The notes: a model not told the origin generated them from the sequence alone. A DNA stretch of 64,000 bases from G038396625 sp038396625 (GCA_038396625.1 CP121688.1:2604001-2668000), one strand, 5' to 3'. Shown: positions 1 through 9,349, numbered from the stretch's first letter. A program made the numbers and translations.

Positions 1-1184
1 TAAATTTCATGATTTTTCAACACAAAGGGTTCATCTAATGCATGAAAAAGTTTATGTACTACTGTTAAAACATTTTTTATTCCTTGTATATCTTCAAGAA
101 GGATTGTAAATTCATCACCACCCAATCGTGCAACCGTATCTCCTTCATTGACACATTCTTTAAATCTTTTTGCTACTTCTTGGAGCAATATGTCTCCTAG
201 AGCATGTCCTAATGTATCATTAATCCGTTTGAAACGATCAATATCTAAAAATAGTACTGCGATTTTCTGATGAGATCGATGAGCTTGTGCCAAGGCAATC
301 CCTAGACGATCTTTAAACAAATATCTATTCGGTAGTCCTGTTAATGCATCATGGTATGCTTGATACTTAATGTGTTCTTCCTGTTTGATGCGTTCTGTAA
401 TATCATTAAAGACAGAGACATATTGAATGGTTTTTCCATGATCATCTTTTACCGCTGATATCGTCAGCCATTCAGGATAAGTCTCTCCACTTTTACGACG
501 ATTCCATATCTCTCCTTGCCACTGTCCCTTTGTTAACAAATCATGCCACATATTTCTATAAAATTGAGGATGATGTCGTTGTGAACGTAATATTCTTGGA
601 TTTTTTCCTATAGCTTCTTGGGCATCATATCCTGTAATCTTTGTAAATGCTGGATTCACCCACTGTATTGTCCCTTCTATATCCGTTATTACAATACCTT
701 CGATGGTGTAATCAAATACTTTTTTTGCCATTTTAAGTTTTTCTTCTGATTTTTTTCGTTCTGTAATATCTAATATATAGCCATAGTATGCATCAATTTG
801 ATCAAAGTAGTTCTTTTTCATAACAGTACAATCGTATACCCACCTAATTTCTCCATTGGCACATACAATACGATAGTCCTGTTCAAAACGAATCTCTCCT
901 AAAGTCTTATTTTTCGCCATCTCTTCCATAACTCTTTTTCTATCCTCATGATAAATCATATCTAGATATGCAATTTTGTCATTCATTAATGCTTCAGCTT
1001 CATAGCCAAATTGATGCACATTTGAAGATACAAACATAATAGGCAAAGTTTCCTCTGCTCTCCATTGGAAAACTGTAATGGGCCCTGCCGAAAATAAAGT
1101 CTCATCTTCAAAAATTGGCTGTATGAAAGGAGTTATTTGTCTTTGTGTAGATATTGTTTTCTTTGCTTCATTTGATTTGTGCAT
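1..1184 (-). CDS. PAS-PAS-GGDEF signalling protein, C-terminus cut by window edge
   Basis: The reading frame runs off the left edge, so only the first 394 codons are visible. ATG at 1184 follows TAGGAGG with 7 nt spacing. Residues about 40-140 and 150-275 look like two PAS/PAC sensory modules (each closes with a DITER/NDITER segment), followed by a diguanylate cyclase domain that begins DALTGLPNR and contains an intact RLGGDEF active-site loop, so c-di-GMP synthesis is plausible. The allosteric RxxD inhibitory site before the loop reads NEGD and appears lost. No membrane segment is visible, so the protein is probably cytoplasmic. An EAL domain could follow beyond the edge. Family assignment is firm; the stimulus is unknown. 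Confidence 0.85.
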   Translation of the reverse strand, partial: MHKSNEAKKTISTQRQITPFIQPIFEDETLFSAGPITVFQWRAEETLPIMFVSSNVHQFGYEAEALMNDKIAYLDMIYHEDRKRVMEEMAKNKTLGEIRFEQDYRIVCANGEIRWVYDCTVMKKNYFDQIDAYYGYILDITERKKSEEKLKMAKKVFDYTIEGIVITDIEGTIQWVNPAFTKITGYDAQEAIGKNPRILRSQRHHPQFYRNMWHDLLTKGQWQGEIWNRRKSGETYPEWLTISAVKDDHGKTIQYVSVFNDITERIKQEEHIKYQAYHDALTGLPNRYLFKDRLGIALAQAHRSHQKIAVLFLDIDRFKRINDTLGHALGDILLQEVAKRFKECVNEGDTVARLGGDEFTILLEDIQGIKNVLTVVHKLFHALDEPFVLKNHEI

Positions 1185-1351
1185 ATAAAACCTCCTACAA
1201 ATCATTGGCTTATTTTATTACTCACACATTTTTCTATATACCCATCTTGTCTAATCATCAAAATCTTTTCATACCAATATTCTACATAAATTTCCCATCC
1301 ACTGAAAGTCATTTTTCATTTATTAAAGCACCTTTTAAAAATTTTCTTCAA

Positions 1352-1389
1352 AATTTAAAAATCAGCCGCCCACGGCTGATTTTTAAATT
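1352..1389 (-). terminator. Intrinsic terminator after ileS
   Basis: A perfect 17-bp inverted repeat (1352-1368 and 1373-1389) with a four-base loop and a GC-rich centre is flanked by A and T runs. It starts 4 nt after the ileS stop codon. The T run on both sides makes it potentially bidirectional. Confidence 0.85.
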
Positions 1390-1393
1390 CAAT

Positions 1394-4300
1394 CTATATT
1401 CGTTCTAACTTAATACCTGTTTCATGATCATTTAAGTTTTGTTTTTCAAAGGTATCATCCGATACGGTTTCAATGGATACTGCCAAGGTTTCCTGCATAA
1501 TATATTCTTTATGCACAGCTACAGCTTTAGCAATTGCTTCATCTCCGTCAAAATAGATACGGATTTGATCCATCATTTCATAACCATTATTCTTACGCAT
1601 CTGCTGAACTTTTGAAATAAATTCACGCGCAAAACCCTCATCAATTAATTCTTGTGTCAATGTGGTATCTAGAATTACGAAAAGATTATTGGCCATTTCA
1701 ACTGTAAAGCCTTCTTTTGCAGATATCGTAATCAACACATGATCCTTTGTAATGTCAAATATCTCTTCATCAAGGGTTACTGGGATACTTTCTCCCGCTT
1801 CCAGTTTCGGTGCAATAACAGAAGCATCTAATGCTCCTAACGCTTTTCCTAATAACTTAATTTTCGCTCCTAAGATCGGTCCTGCAACTTTGAAATTAGG
1901 CTTTAGATTAAAATTCATAAAATGATTCAGTTCTCTTTCAAAGACAACTTCTTTCACATTTAATTCTTCCTGCATCAAAGGTACTAAATCAGAAATAAGT
2001 GTTTCGTACTTTCCGTCAATGAGTACTTTTTGAATAGGTTGACGTACTTTGATTTTTGCTTGCGCTCTTGCTGCTCTTCCCAAGCCTACTAAATCTCTGA
2101 CCAAATCCATTCTTTCTTCTACTGCAGCATCAATCAAACCTTTGTCTACCGTTGGATAGTCTGCTAAATGTACAGATAATTCACCAGTTAAGTTTTGATA
2201 CATCTCTTCAGATAAATATGGTGCAAAAGGTGCTACTAATTTAGCAACCCCTACAAGGATTTCATAGGTTGTATTATAAACTGCTTTTTTATCTTCTGTC
2301 AATTCAGTAGCCCAAAAACGACGACGTGCACGTCGGATATACCAATTAGATAAATCTTCATTTACAAAATCTTGGATCTTCCTTATCGCCTTTGTTAAAT
2401 CATAAATTTCTAACTCGGAAGTTACTTCTTCTACTAAGCTGTGATATTTAGATAGTATCCATCTGTCTAGTTCTGGACGTTCCTTGTAATCTACAAAGAA
2501 TTCCTTTGGATTGATTTCATCGGTGTTGGCATAAAGGGTAAAGAAATTATAAACATTTCGAATGGTACCAAAGAATTTGCTCTGTACTTCTTTTAATCCT
2601 TCCACATCAAACCTAGTTGGCGTCCAAGCAGGAGAAACATAAAGTAAATACCATCTTAATACATCCGCACCATATTGATCAAAAAGCTCAAATGGATCTA
2701 CTGTATTTCCTTTAGATTTTGACATTTTTCTTCCATCTTTATCCAAAATCAAATCATTTACAAGTACGTTTTTATAGGGTGAAACGCCTTTTACAAAGGT
2801 TGAAATCGCTAAAAGTGAATAGAACCATCCACGGGTTTGATCAATTCCCTCACATATGAAATCTGCTGGGAATAATTGATCAAAGTCTTCTTTGTTTTCA
2901 AATGGATAGTGATGCTGCGCAAAAGGCATCGCTCCACTATCAAACCAGCAGTCGATTACCTCCGTAACCCTTGTCATAGCCCCTTGACAATGCTCACACT
3001 TTAAATGCACATCATCTACATAAGGTCTGTGTAATTCAATGGTTTCGTCAATGTTTTCAATCGCCTTTTCTATCAATTCCTGTCTTGATCCTACGGACGT
3101 AGTATGACCACATTCACATCTCCAAATATTTAAAGGTGTACCCCAATAACGGTTTCTCGATAAAGCCCAGTCATTTAAATTTTCCAGCCAATTTCCAAAG
3201 CGCTTTTCTCCAACATAATCTGGATACCAGTTTACACTATTATTGTTTGCAATCAATTGATCCTTCATCTTGGTTACTTCAATATACCAGCTTGGTTTTG
3301 CATAGTATAATAGTGGCGTTGAACAACGCCAGCAGTGTGGATAGTTGTGATCTATTTTTTCTTTCTTGAATAATTTGCCTTCTGCATGAAGCCATTTGAT
3401 AATGTCTACATCACAGTCCATGACAAATCTGCCTTCCCATGGCGTAGTAATATATTTTCCTTCTTCACTAACAGGTTGTAGAACTGGAAGATCATATTTT
3501 CTTCCTACTTGGTAGTCATCTTCACCAAATGCTGGTGCAATATGGACAATTCCGGTTCCATCCTCTGTAGTTACATAATCGGCAACGGTCACAAAAAATG
3601 CTTTTTTATCTGCTTTTACAAAAGGCATTAATTGTTCGTATTCCATGTATTCTAAGTCTTTTCCTTTTAATTCCTCTAGTACTTCAAAATCTTCTCCTAG
3701 CACTTTTTTAGACAATTGCTTTTCAACGTAAAATACGTTTCCTTGAGATTTCACCTTTAAGTATGTTTCTTCAGGGTGCACTGCTAATGCTACATTTGCT
3801 GCCAATGTCCATGGAGTTGTCGTCCAAACTAAGAAGTACTCATCAACATCTTTTCTTTTAAAGGCAACAATCACAGTATTGGATTTAATTTCCTTATATC
3901 CCTGAGATACTTCATGGGAAGCTAGTCCTGTTCCACATCTTGGACAGTAAGGAAGAATTTTGTGTCCTTCATAGATATAGTCTTCTTTAAAGAATTTGTC
4001 TAAGATCCACCAAACAGATTCAATGTAGTCATTATCTAGCGTAATATAAGGGTTATCTAAATCGATGGAATAACCCATACGTCTTGTCATTTCTCTCCAC
4101 TGTCTTTCATAGGAGAATACAGACTCCCGGCATTTTTCATTAAATGCCGCCATACCGTAGTCCTCAATTTCTTGCTTACTTGATAATTTTAACTGCTTTT
4201 CTACTTCAATTTCTACAGGCAATCCATGGGTATCCCATCCGGCCTTTCTTTTTACCTGATGTCCTGTCATTGTTTTGTATCGACATACAGAATCTTTTAG

Positions 4301-4492
4301 AGTTCTAGCGATGACGTGATGAATTCCTGGTCTTCCATTAGCTGTAGGAGGACCTTCATAAAATATAAAGGACTTATTTCCTGCTCTTGTTTCAATACTC
4401 TTCTCAAGGATTTCACTTTTATCCCAAAAATCTGAAATTTGATTTTGACATTCAGCAATCGGCAATTCGGATAATGCCTTAAACTTTTCCAT
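1394..4492 (-). CDS. ileS: Isoleucyl-tRNA synthetase, IleS2-type, with GIHH signature
   Basis: Charges tRNA-Ile with isoleucine in the cytoplasm. The 1032-residue class I synthetase has the Rossmann signature near residues 56-59, an inserted editing domain (GTGIVHIAPAFGEDDY near 320), KMSKSKGN near 600 and an anticodon-binding C-terminal half. Length and the CPRCGTGLASHEVSQGYK segment fit the eukaryote-like IleS2 branch. Oddly, the HIGH motif reads GIHH, with first and third residues exchanged; see findings. The first ATG (4501) touches the GAGAGG ribosome site with no spacer, while the ATG at 4492 lies 9 nt from it, so I start there. Expression is controlled by the T-box leader directly upstream. 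No second ileS is in the window. Confidence 0.97.
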   Translation of the reverse strand: MEKFKALSELPIAECQNQISDFWDKSEILEKSIETRAGNKSFIFYEGPPTANGRPGIHHVIARTLKDSVCRYKTMTGHQVKRKAGWDTHGLPVEIEVEKQLKLSSKQEIEDYGMAAFNEKCRESVFSYERQWREMTRRMGYSIDLDNPYITLDNDYIESVWWILDKFFKEDYIYEGHKILPYCPRCGTGLASHEVSQGYKEIKSNTVIVAFKRKDVDEYFLVWTTTPWTLAANVALAVHPEETYLKVKSQGNVFYVEKQLSKKVLGEDFEVLEELKGKDLEYMEYEQLMPFVKADKKAFFVTVADYVTTEDGTGIVHIAPAFGEDDYQVGRKYDLPVLQPVSEEGKYITTPWEGRFVMDCDVDIIKWLHAEGKLFKKEKIDHNYPHCWRCSTPLLYYAKPSWYIEVTKMKDQLIANNNSVNWYPDYVGEKRFGNWLENLNDWALSRNRYWGTPLNIWRCECGHTTSVGSRQELIEKAIENIDETIELHRPYVDDVHLKCEHCQGAMTRVTEVIDCWFDSGAMPFAQHHYPFENKEDFDQLFPADFICEGIDQTRGWFYSLLAISTFVKGVSPYKNVLVNDLILDKDGRKMSKSKGNTVDPFELFDQYGADVLRWYLLYVSPAWTPTRFDVEGLKEVQSKFFGTIRNVYNFFTLYANTDEINPKEFFVDYKERPELDRWILSKYHSLVEEVTSELEIYDLTKAIRKIQDFVNEDLSNWYIRRARRRFWATELTEDKKAVYNTTYEILVGVAKLVAPFAPYLSEEMYQNLTGELSVHLADYPTVDKGLIDAAVEERMDLVRDLVGLGRAARAQAKIKVRQPIQKVLIDGKYETLISDLVPLMQEELNVKEVVFERELNHFMNFNLKPNFKVAGPILGAKIKLLGKALGALDASVIAPKLEAGESIPVTLDEEIFDITKDHVLITISAKEGFTVEMANNLFVILDTTLTQELIDEGFAREFISKVQQMRKNNGYEMMDQIRIYFDGDEAIAKAVAVHKEYIMQETLAVSIETVSDDTFEKQNLNDHETGIKLERI

Positions 4493-4535
4493 TCTTTTCA
4501 TCCTCTCATTTAAGATAATTTTTGATTTTTAAAAA

Positions 4536-4818
4536 ATAAAAAGTCCCTAAGTCAACACTTAGGGACGAATAAACCGCGGTACCACCCTCATTATAAGTTG
4601 TCACAGCAACTTATCTCTTAATACATTTTAACGCATGCCTGCGAAAATCCCTACTATCGTTCAGGATCTCAGCTCTAAGGTGATCTTCATAAAAAGCTTT
4701 GCAAATAATCTCTCACCATCCGATTATCTCTCTGTATACACCACTTTTTATTACTGTCCTCTTCCTTGCTTTTTGCTTAAACTTTTATATGCTATTTTAT
4801 TGCTGTTCTATTTTTACA
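4536..4818 (-). promoter_or_regulatory. T-box leader of ileS, isoleucine specifier
   Basis: On the minus strand a leader of about 280 nt carries the conserved T-box sequence GGGTGGTACCGCGG (4587-4574) followed by a terminator hairpin of 10-bp arms (4543-4552 and 4557-4566) and a T run. Stem I is seen upstream with the GAGCTGAG element and a specifier region GAAGATCACC; the ATC at 4684-4682 is an isoleucine codon, agreeing with the gene. Uncharged tRNA-Ile is expected to favour the antiterminator and allow ileS transcription. Confidence 0.93.
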
Positions 4819-4824
4819 GTTTAT

Positions 4825-4852
4825 TTTATACGGAATCTACACAAAATGTCAA
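4825..4852 (-). promoter_or_regulatory. Sigma-A-type promoter of the ileS T-box leader
   Basis: A perfect TTGACA (-35, 4852-4847) and TATAAA (-10, 4830-4825) are separated by 16 nt on the minus strand, placing the transcript start near 4818, just before the T-box stem I. Confidence 0.75.
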
Positions 4853-4996
4853 GGGATTAAACAAAATTTGTTAAATTTTTTGTCAAATCTTATAATTTTT
4901 TAGTTTCTTTTTTATATAACGTCTGCTAAGCATAAAATACCCTTTTATATAATATGATTTTATAGAACAGATGCCACATCAATAAAGGAGGTATTC

Positions 4997-5329
4997 GTGT
5001 TTCTCCATCATTTAATTTATAATTTTTTTATTGCCTTTGGTGTGATCGTAGGTGCCAGTTTGTTTGCTGGTATTGGTGCCTTAATCAATAACCACCCACC
5101 CTTGAAAACCATGCTGGATGTAGCAAGTTCTCTTAAAATTTGGGCTGTTGCTGTTGCGTTAGGAGGTACTTTTTCTTCCTTTCAAATTATTGAAAAAGGC
5201 TTGCTAAAGGGAGAGCTCAAGGCCGTTATCAAACAAATTTCTTATATTGTTGTAGCACTAATAGGTGCCCATATAGGCTATCGCTTTATTCAATTGATCC
5301 AAAACTGTGGGAGAATATGGATGCAATGA
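4997..5329 (+). CDS. ytrH: YtrH-family sporulation membrane protein
   Basis: A 110-residue protein with three hydrophobic segments (about 8-30, 47-62 and 80-98). The pattern matches the YtrH family, a small membrane protein made in the mother cell of sporulating Firmicutes under sigma-E in Bacillus. It starts at GTG 4997, 5 nt after AAAGGAGG; there is no ATG in a better position. It overlaps the next gene by 13 nt, and the ytrH-ytrI pairing is itself conserved, which supports both calls. Its molecular role is unknown beyond a contribution to sporulation. Confidence 0.85.
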   Translation: MFLHHLIYNFFIAFGVIVGASLFAGIGALINNHPPLKTMLDVASSLKIWAVAVALGGTFSSFQIIEKGLLKGELKAVIKQISYIVVALIGAHIGYRFIQLIQNCGRIWMQ

Positions 5330-5784
5330 AAGCATCAAAAAAATATTATCTTTCATTTTTGTGGATAGGATTCATCATAGGTGGATTATTGGGCATAGTC
5401 AGTATCAATGCATTGGTCAGCTATAGAATCGATATCTATCACCAGCAAATCCAATATTTAAAAACGGTTATTGAAGATAAAGATATTCGATTAAAAAAGT
5501 TGGAAGAATCGATTAATCGAAAAAAAGTTGTTTTAAAAGAAATTCAAATTGTTTTGCTATCCGAAGAAGATGTCTTGGATAATTTGACATTAGAAAAACA
5601 TATTAAGCAAAAATATACAGAATTACTTGGGAAAGAAATCAAACAAATCGACATAGACATTCTTGACGATGTAGTTGATCGTAGAATTATGAAGGTCGAT
5701 GATAAAGAATATCGATTAAAAGTACTTAAACTAGTCCTTACAGAAATCCTAAAAATATGGATTCAAGTAGTAGAAAATGAATAA
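5317..5784 (+). CDS. ytrI: YtrI-like sporulation membrane protein
   Basis: A 155-residue protein with a short cytoplasmic start, one transmembrane helix at about 12-36 and a charged coiled-coil stretch from about 40 to 80, followed by a small C-terminal domain. It resembles YtrI, the partner of YtrH in Bacillus, and begins inside the 3' end of ytrH, so translation is probably coupled. GGGAGAAT lies just before the ATG. Identification rests on architecture and on the neighbouring gene more than on motifs. Confidence 0.72.
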   Translation: MDAMKASKKYYLSFLWIGFIIGGLLGIVSINALVSYRIDIYHQQIQYLKTVIEDKDIRLKKLEESINRKKVVLKEIQIVLLSEEDVLDNLTLEKHIKQKYTELLGKEIKQIDIDILDDVVDRRIMKVDDKEYRLKVLKLVLTEILKIWIQVVENE

Positions 5785-5826
5785 ACACAGATTTATTTCT
5801 CATAAATAATTCTAAAAATACCCTAA

Positions 5827-5847
5827 AGGAGTAGTCACACTACTCCT
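5827..5847 (-). terminator. Hairpin at the 3' end of mnmA
   Basis: AGGAGTAGT and ACTACTCCT (5827-5835 and 5839-5847) form a 9-bp stem with a three-base loop that contains the mnmA stop codon. A T-rich stretch follows on the minus strand. It may also end the convergent ytrHI transcript. Confidence 0.6.
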
Positions 5848-6985
5848 CTAATGGCTGTTTGCCATTTTTTATAAGTGTTTTATCTTTGTAAATTTGGTCA
5901 ATGATACCACCACCCAAACAAAGTTCTTTATCGTAAAACACAACCGCTTGTCCAGGCGTCACTGCTCTTTGAGGCTTTTCAAAAACAACAATACATTTGT
6001 TCTCTTCTTTCAAGTAAACAGTCACAGCTTGATCTGGCTGACGATATCGAAACTTTGCTGCACATTGAAAGGATGTAGGTTTCGTTTTCTGACTGATCCA
6101 ATGCAAATCTGTAGCCAATAATCCATAGGAATATAGTCGAAGATCTTTTTCTCCTTGTACGACATATAAAATATTGTTTTTGATATCCTTCTCTGCAACA
6201 AACCACGGCTCTCCTGTTCCTGTTCCTCCAATGCCCAGTCCTTTTCTTTGTCCTAAGGTATAATACATTAAGCCTTCATGTTTTCCCATTATCTCCCCTG
6301 AGAAAGTCCTTATTTCACCCGGTTGAGCGGGTAAATAGTGACTTAGAAATTCTTTAAAGTTTCGTTCTCCAATAAAGCAAATTCCTGTACTGTCTTTTTT
6401 CTTTGCTGTTTTTAAGCCTGCCTTCAGTGCAATCTCTCTAACCTTGGATTTGGTTAAATGTCCAATAGGAAACATCGTCTTTGACAATTGATATTGTCCT
6501 AAGGCACATAGAAAATAAGTCTGATCTTTGTGGATATCTACTCCTCTTATCAAATGAAATTCACCATCAGAATAATCTACCTGTGCGTAATGTCCTGTAG
6601 CTAAATAATCTGCCCCAATTTTTAATGTATAATCTAGAAATGCCTTAAATTTAATTTCCTTATTACACATGACATCTGGATTGGGTGTTCGTCCCTTTTT
6701 ATACTCTTCTAGAAAATACATAAAAACCCGATCCCAATATTCTTTCTCAAAATTTACGGTGTAGTAAGGAATACCAATTTGATCACATACTTTTCGTACA
6801 TCTTCATAATCTTCTGCAGATGTACAATAGCCAAATTCATCTTTTTCATCCCAGTTCTTCATAAAAATACCCATAACATCATAACCCTGCTCTTTTAATA
6901 CTAAAGCAGCTACCGATGAATCTACGCCACCAGACATACCTATCACCACTTTTGTATTCTTATGCGTTTTGTCTGTTTTATTCAT
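5840..6985 (-). CDS. mnmA: tRNA-specific 2-thiouridylase MnmA
   Basis: Inserts sulfur at position 2 of the wobble uridine of tRNA-Lys, -Glu and -Gln, using ATP and a persulfide relay. The 381-residue protein opens with the PP-loop GMSGGVDSS; the catalytic cysteines are visible in MCNKEIKF (near 100) and TGICFIGER (near 200). Length is normal for the family. I use ATG 6985, which has AGAGAGG at 6 nt, rather than the TTG two codons earlier. The gene stands alone between convergent ytrI and a divergent unknown gene. Confidence 0.96.
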   Translation of the reverse strand: MNKTDKTHKNTKVVIGMSGGVDSSVAALVLKEQGYDVMGIFMKNWDEKDEFGYCTSAEDYEDVRKVCDQIGIPYYTVNFEKEYWDRVFMYFLEEYKKGRTPNPDVMCNKEIKFKAFLDYTLKIGADYLATGHYAQVDYSDGEFHLIRGVDIHKDQTYFLCALGQYQLSKTMFPIGHLTKSKVREIALKAGLKTAKKKDSTGICFIGERNFKEFLSHYLPAQPGEIRTFSGEIMGKHEGLMYYTLGQRKGLGIGGTGTGEPWFVAEKDIKNNILYVVQGEKDLRLYSYGLLATDLHWISQKTKPTSFQCAAKFRYRQPDQAVTVYLKEENKCIVVFEKPQRAVTPGQAVVFYDKELCLGGGIIDQIYKDKTLIKNGKQPLEE

Positions 6986-7185
6986 AGCCAACCTCTCTTT
7001 TGTATAACATTCTTGTGTCTTTATTTTTTACAATTTTTAAATATTTATATCTTCCTATTTATATATGTCCTGCACTTTACGCATTCATACAGCACAAATT
7101 TTTTTTATTATTTAAGCACCAATCCCAAAACTGGACATAAAATATTAGTGCAAAGGAGTAAAATTGAAAGGAGGCAAAATAGATT

Positions 7186-7602
7186 ATGAATAAAAATTTA
7201 GAAAACAATTTTTCTTATATGCTAGGTCAAATGTTCTTAAACGAAGAGCAAATCAAGGAATTTAATGCTTTTATGAAAGAATATGCTGGCAAATCAGATC
7301 GATATATTTTTCGAGAAATCGCAAGAGTTAAAAACGAAGTTTCACAGGAAGAGCTACAGCAACACATTGCAAACCTTGATCACTTATATAATATGAAAGG
7401 ATTTGCAACAGAAGAAGTAAAAAGTAGAATTGATACTGTAAAAAAAATCTTGACCTCAAAGTCACCTGCATTCAGCCCAAGAAATATTCAGCAGTCTGCA
7501 CCTAAAACCCAGTTTTTCTTTGGTAGCAGCTTATTATTATGGTTCTTGGCGCTTGTAGCAATATGGAGAAGACCATTCTTTGGCTATCCTGGTTTCTGGT
7601 AA
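7186..7602 (+). CDS. Unknown protein with C-terminal membrane anchor
   Basis: A 138-residue protein I do not recognise. The first 95 residues are charged and helical (MLGQMFLNEEQIKEFNAF and so on); residues about 98-108 are Ser/Pro/Gln-rich; a single hydrophobic helix near 112-127 is followed by the short positively charged and aromatic tail RRPFFGYPGFW. This suggests a tail-anchored cytoplasmic domain. A strong GGAGG site precedes ATG 7186. It stands alone, divergent from mnmA. Coding is likely from the ribosome site and composition; function is unknown. Confidence 0.7.
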   Translation: MNKNLENNFSYMLGQMFLNEEQIKEFNAFMKEYAGKSDRYIFREIARVKNEVSQEELQQHIANLDHLYNMKGFATEEVKSRIDTVKKILTSKSPAFSPRNIQQSAPKTQFFFGSSLLLWFLALVAIWRRPFFGYPGFW

Positions 7603-7618
7603 ATAAAACATTCATAGT

Positions 7619-7657
7619 ACAAATAGCACCTATGTCTTATCATAGTGTGCTATTTGT
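7619..7657. terminator. Stem-loop between convergent genes
   Basis: ACAAATAGCAC and GTGCTATTTGT form an 11-bp stem, extended by CTATG/CATAG, between the plus-strand unknown gene and the end of pyrD. Neither side has a long T run, so termination is plausible but weakly supported. Confidence 0.45.
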
Positions 7658-8566
7658 AATTTCCACTTTTCCTACAATATCCTTCATAGACTTCATAGAA
7701 TGCTTCACCATATATTTTTCAATTCCTTCAATCATTTCTACCATGGCGTTTGGATTGACAAAGTTGTAGGTTCCTACCTGCACCGCCGAAGCACCTGCTA
7801 AGAAATATTCAATAGCATCCTCCCAATTTTGAATGCCTCCAATACCAATAATTGGAATAGACACCTTTTGTGCTACTTGCCATACCATTCTTAGAGAAAT
7901 TGGTTTAATCGCGGGACCTGATAGGCCTCCAATTACATTACCTAATTTTGGTTTCTTGGTATGGATATCTATAGCCATTCCTATATAGGTATTTGTTAGT
8001 GAAAGCGCATCAGCTCCTGCCTCTTGTGCTGACAAAGCAATCGCTGTTATATCTTCAACATTCGGGGTTAATTTGGGGATAATGACTTTGTCCGTCAATC
8101 CTCTTACTTCTCTTACAATCTCATAAGTAGCTTCACAGCTCATACCAAAAGCTTTTCCATTAGCCTCTAGATTGGGACATGAAATATTTAGTTCTATCAT
8201 ATCTGTACGCCTATCTTTATGAAGTGCATCCACCATCTTTTTAAATTCTTCCACACTGTAGGCAGAAATACTGGCCATAATAGGAACATTATATTTTTCA
8301 TAAAAAAGAAGAGTATGATCAATAAAATGCTGTAGTCCTTTATTTTGTATTCCTACTGAGTTTAACATACCTCCAACTGTTTCCGCTACTCTAGGGGGCT
8401 TATTTCCAGATCTAGGGTGGAAAGTAACACTTTTAGGAACGATTGCACCAATTTGGGTCACATCACAGATTTCACAGGATTCTTCACCAAAAGTTCCTGA
8501 TGCAGGCATGATTGGATTTTTTAATTGACAACTACCTAATCGTATGGATAAGTCTGGATTGTTCAC
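7640..8566 (-). CDS. pyrD: Dihydroorotate dehydrogenase B, catalytic subunit
   Basis: FMN enzyme interconverting dihydroorotate and orotate; the class 1B form pairs with PyrK to use NAD. The 308-residue barrel shows NPIMPASGTFG at the start and NISCPN with the catalytic cysteine near 130, and the FMN phosphate region IIGIGGIQNW. I start at GTG 8566: it overlaps the pyrK stop by 4 nt (GTGA) and has GAAGAGG at 10 nt; the frame upstream is only overlap with pyrK. Last gene of the iclR-dctPQM-hydrolase-pyrCKD operon. In this setting it could run as orotate reductase instead of in biosynthesis. Confidence 0.95.
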   Translation of the reverse strand: MNNPDLSIRLGSCQLKNPIMPASGTFGEESCEICDVTQIGAIVPKSVTFHPRSGNKPPRVAETVGGMLNSVGIQNKGLQHFIDHTLLFYEKYNVPIMASISAYSVEEFKKMVDALHKDRRTDMIELNISCPNLEANGKAFGMSCEATYEIVREVRGLTDKVIIPKLTPNVEDITAIALSAQEAGADALSLTNTYIGMAIDIHTKKPKLGNVIGGLSGPAIKPISLRMVWQVAQKVSIPIIGIGGIQNWEDAIEYFLAGASAVQVGTYNFVNPNAMVEMIEGIEKYMVKHSMKSMKDIVGKVEITNSTL

Positions 8567-9336
8567 GATAAACACACCTCTTCCACATTGAAAATTGGTC
8601 CATCCTTGCAAACCGTTTTATAACCCTGCTTGGTTTCACAAACACATCCGTGACAAACGCCAATGCCGCATGCCATATGCTCTTCTAAGGATACATAGGC
8701 AGGTATTTTATACTTTTGTCCCAGTTCTCTTGCCAATCTTGCCACCCTGTTAGAGCCACAAGTGAAAATTTGGCCAATGCCGTATTTCTCTAGATTCTCT
8801 TCTAATATTTTCATTACGTTTTCTATAGAACTACTTCCATCTTCATCATTGACAGCAATCACACAACATCCCATTTCACCTAAAAGCTCTTTACCAATAA
8901 TGGCTTCTTTTGATCTTGCACTTAGTAGGGCAATGACTTCTTTTCCTTGTTCCCTTGCTTTCTCCCCTAATGACACAATGGATGCAATCCCTACACCTCT
9001 CCCTAAAATCGCAATGCCTTTTACATTGGCATCAATCTCATAGTAATTACCTCCAGGACCTAATAGATCTACGGTGTCTTCTTTTTTTAATTCCTTCATC
9101 CATGCTGTACCTTTTCCTTTGACAATATACATTAATTCAATTATACCAGCAACTCTATTAAATCGATAAACGCTAAAAGGCCTTCTTAAAATAGGGTCTG
9201 CATCTTCTCCAATACCCAGATGTATAATTTGTCCTTCCTTTACCTCTTGTGCCAATGCAGAACATAAAATCTTTAGATGGTAATAACGTTCCGTAATATG
9301 TTCATTGCTAATAACGATTCCTTGATATAACTTCAT
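8563..9336 (-). CDS. pyrK: Dihydroorotate dehydrogenase B, electron transfer subunit
   Basis: Carries FAD and a 2Fe-2S cluster that shuttle electrons between NAD(H) and PyrD. The 257-residue protein has a ferredoxin-reductase fold: LRRPFSVYRF for FAD near 50, GRGVGIASIV for the nucleotide near 110, and C-terminal cluster ligands in CGIGVCHGCVC plus a later cysteine. The start is ATG 9336, preceded by GGAGGTG at 5 nt; an upstream ATG would overlap pyrC. It overlaps pyrD by 4 nt, implying stoichiometric synthesis of the complex. Confidence 0.95.
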   Translation of the reverse strand: MKLYQGIVISNEHITERYYHLKILCSALAQEVKEGQIIHLGIGEDADPILRRPFSVYRFNRVAGIIELMYIVKGKGTAWMKELKKEDTVDLLGPGGNYYEIDANVKGIAILGRGVGIASIVSLGEKAREQGKEVIALLSARSKEAIIGKELLGEMGCCVIAVNDEDGSSSIENVMKILEENLEKYGIGQIFTCGSNRVARLARELGQKYKIPAYVSLEEHMACGIGVCHGCVCETKQGYKTVCKDGPIFNVEEVCLS

Positions 9337-9349
9337 CAATTCACCTCCA

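Noticed and set aside
1154..1408. 84-codon plus-strand frame between the GGDEF gene and ileS
   Set aside because: No ribosome site, runs through the ileS terminator and has AT-driven Phe/Ile/Asn composition.
3136..3369. Plus-strand frame inside ileS
   Set aside because: It is a shadow of the well-supported ileS gene, without a ribosome site or recognisable product. The same holds for other antisense frames within confirmed genes.
4635..4874. 79-codon plus-strand frame upstream of ytrH
   Set aside because: It lies over the T-box leader and promoter of ileS on the other strand; its low-complexity Tyr/Phe/Leu composition reflects AT-rich leader RNA.
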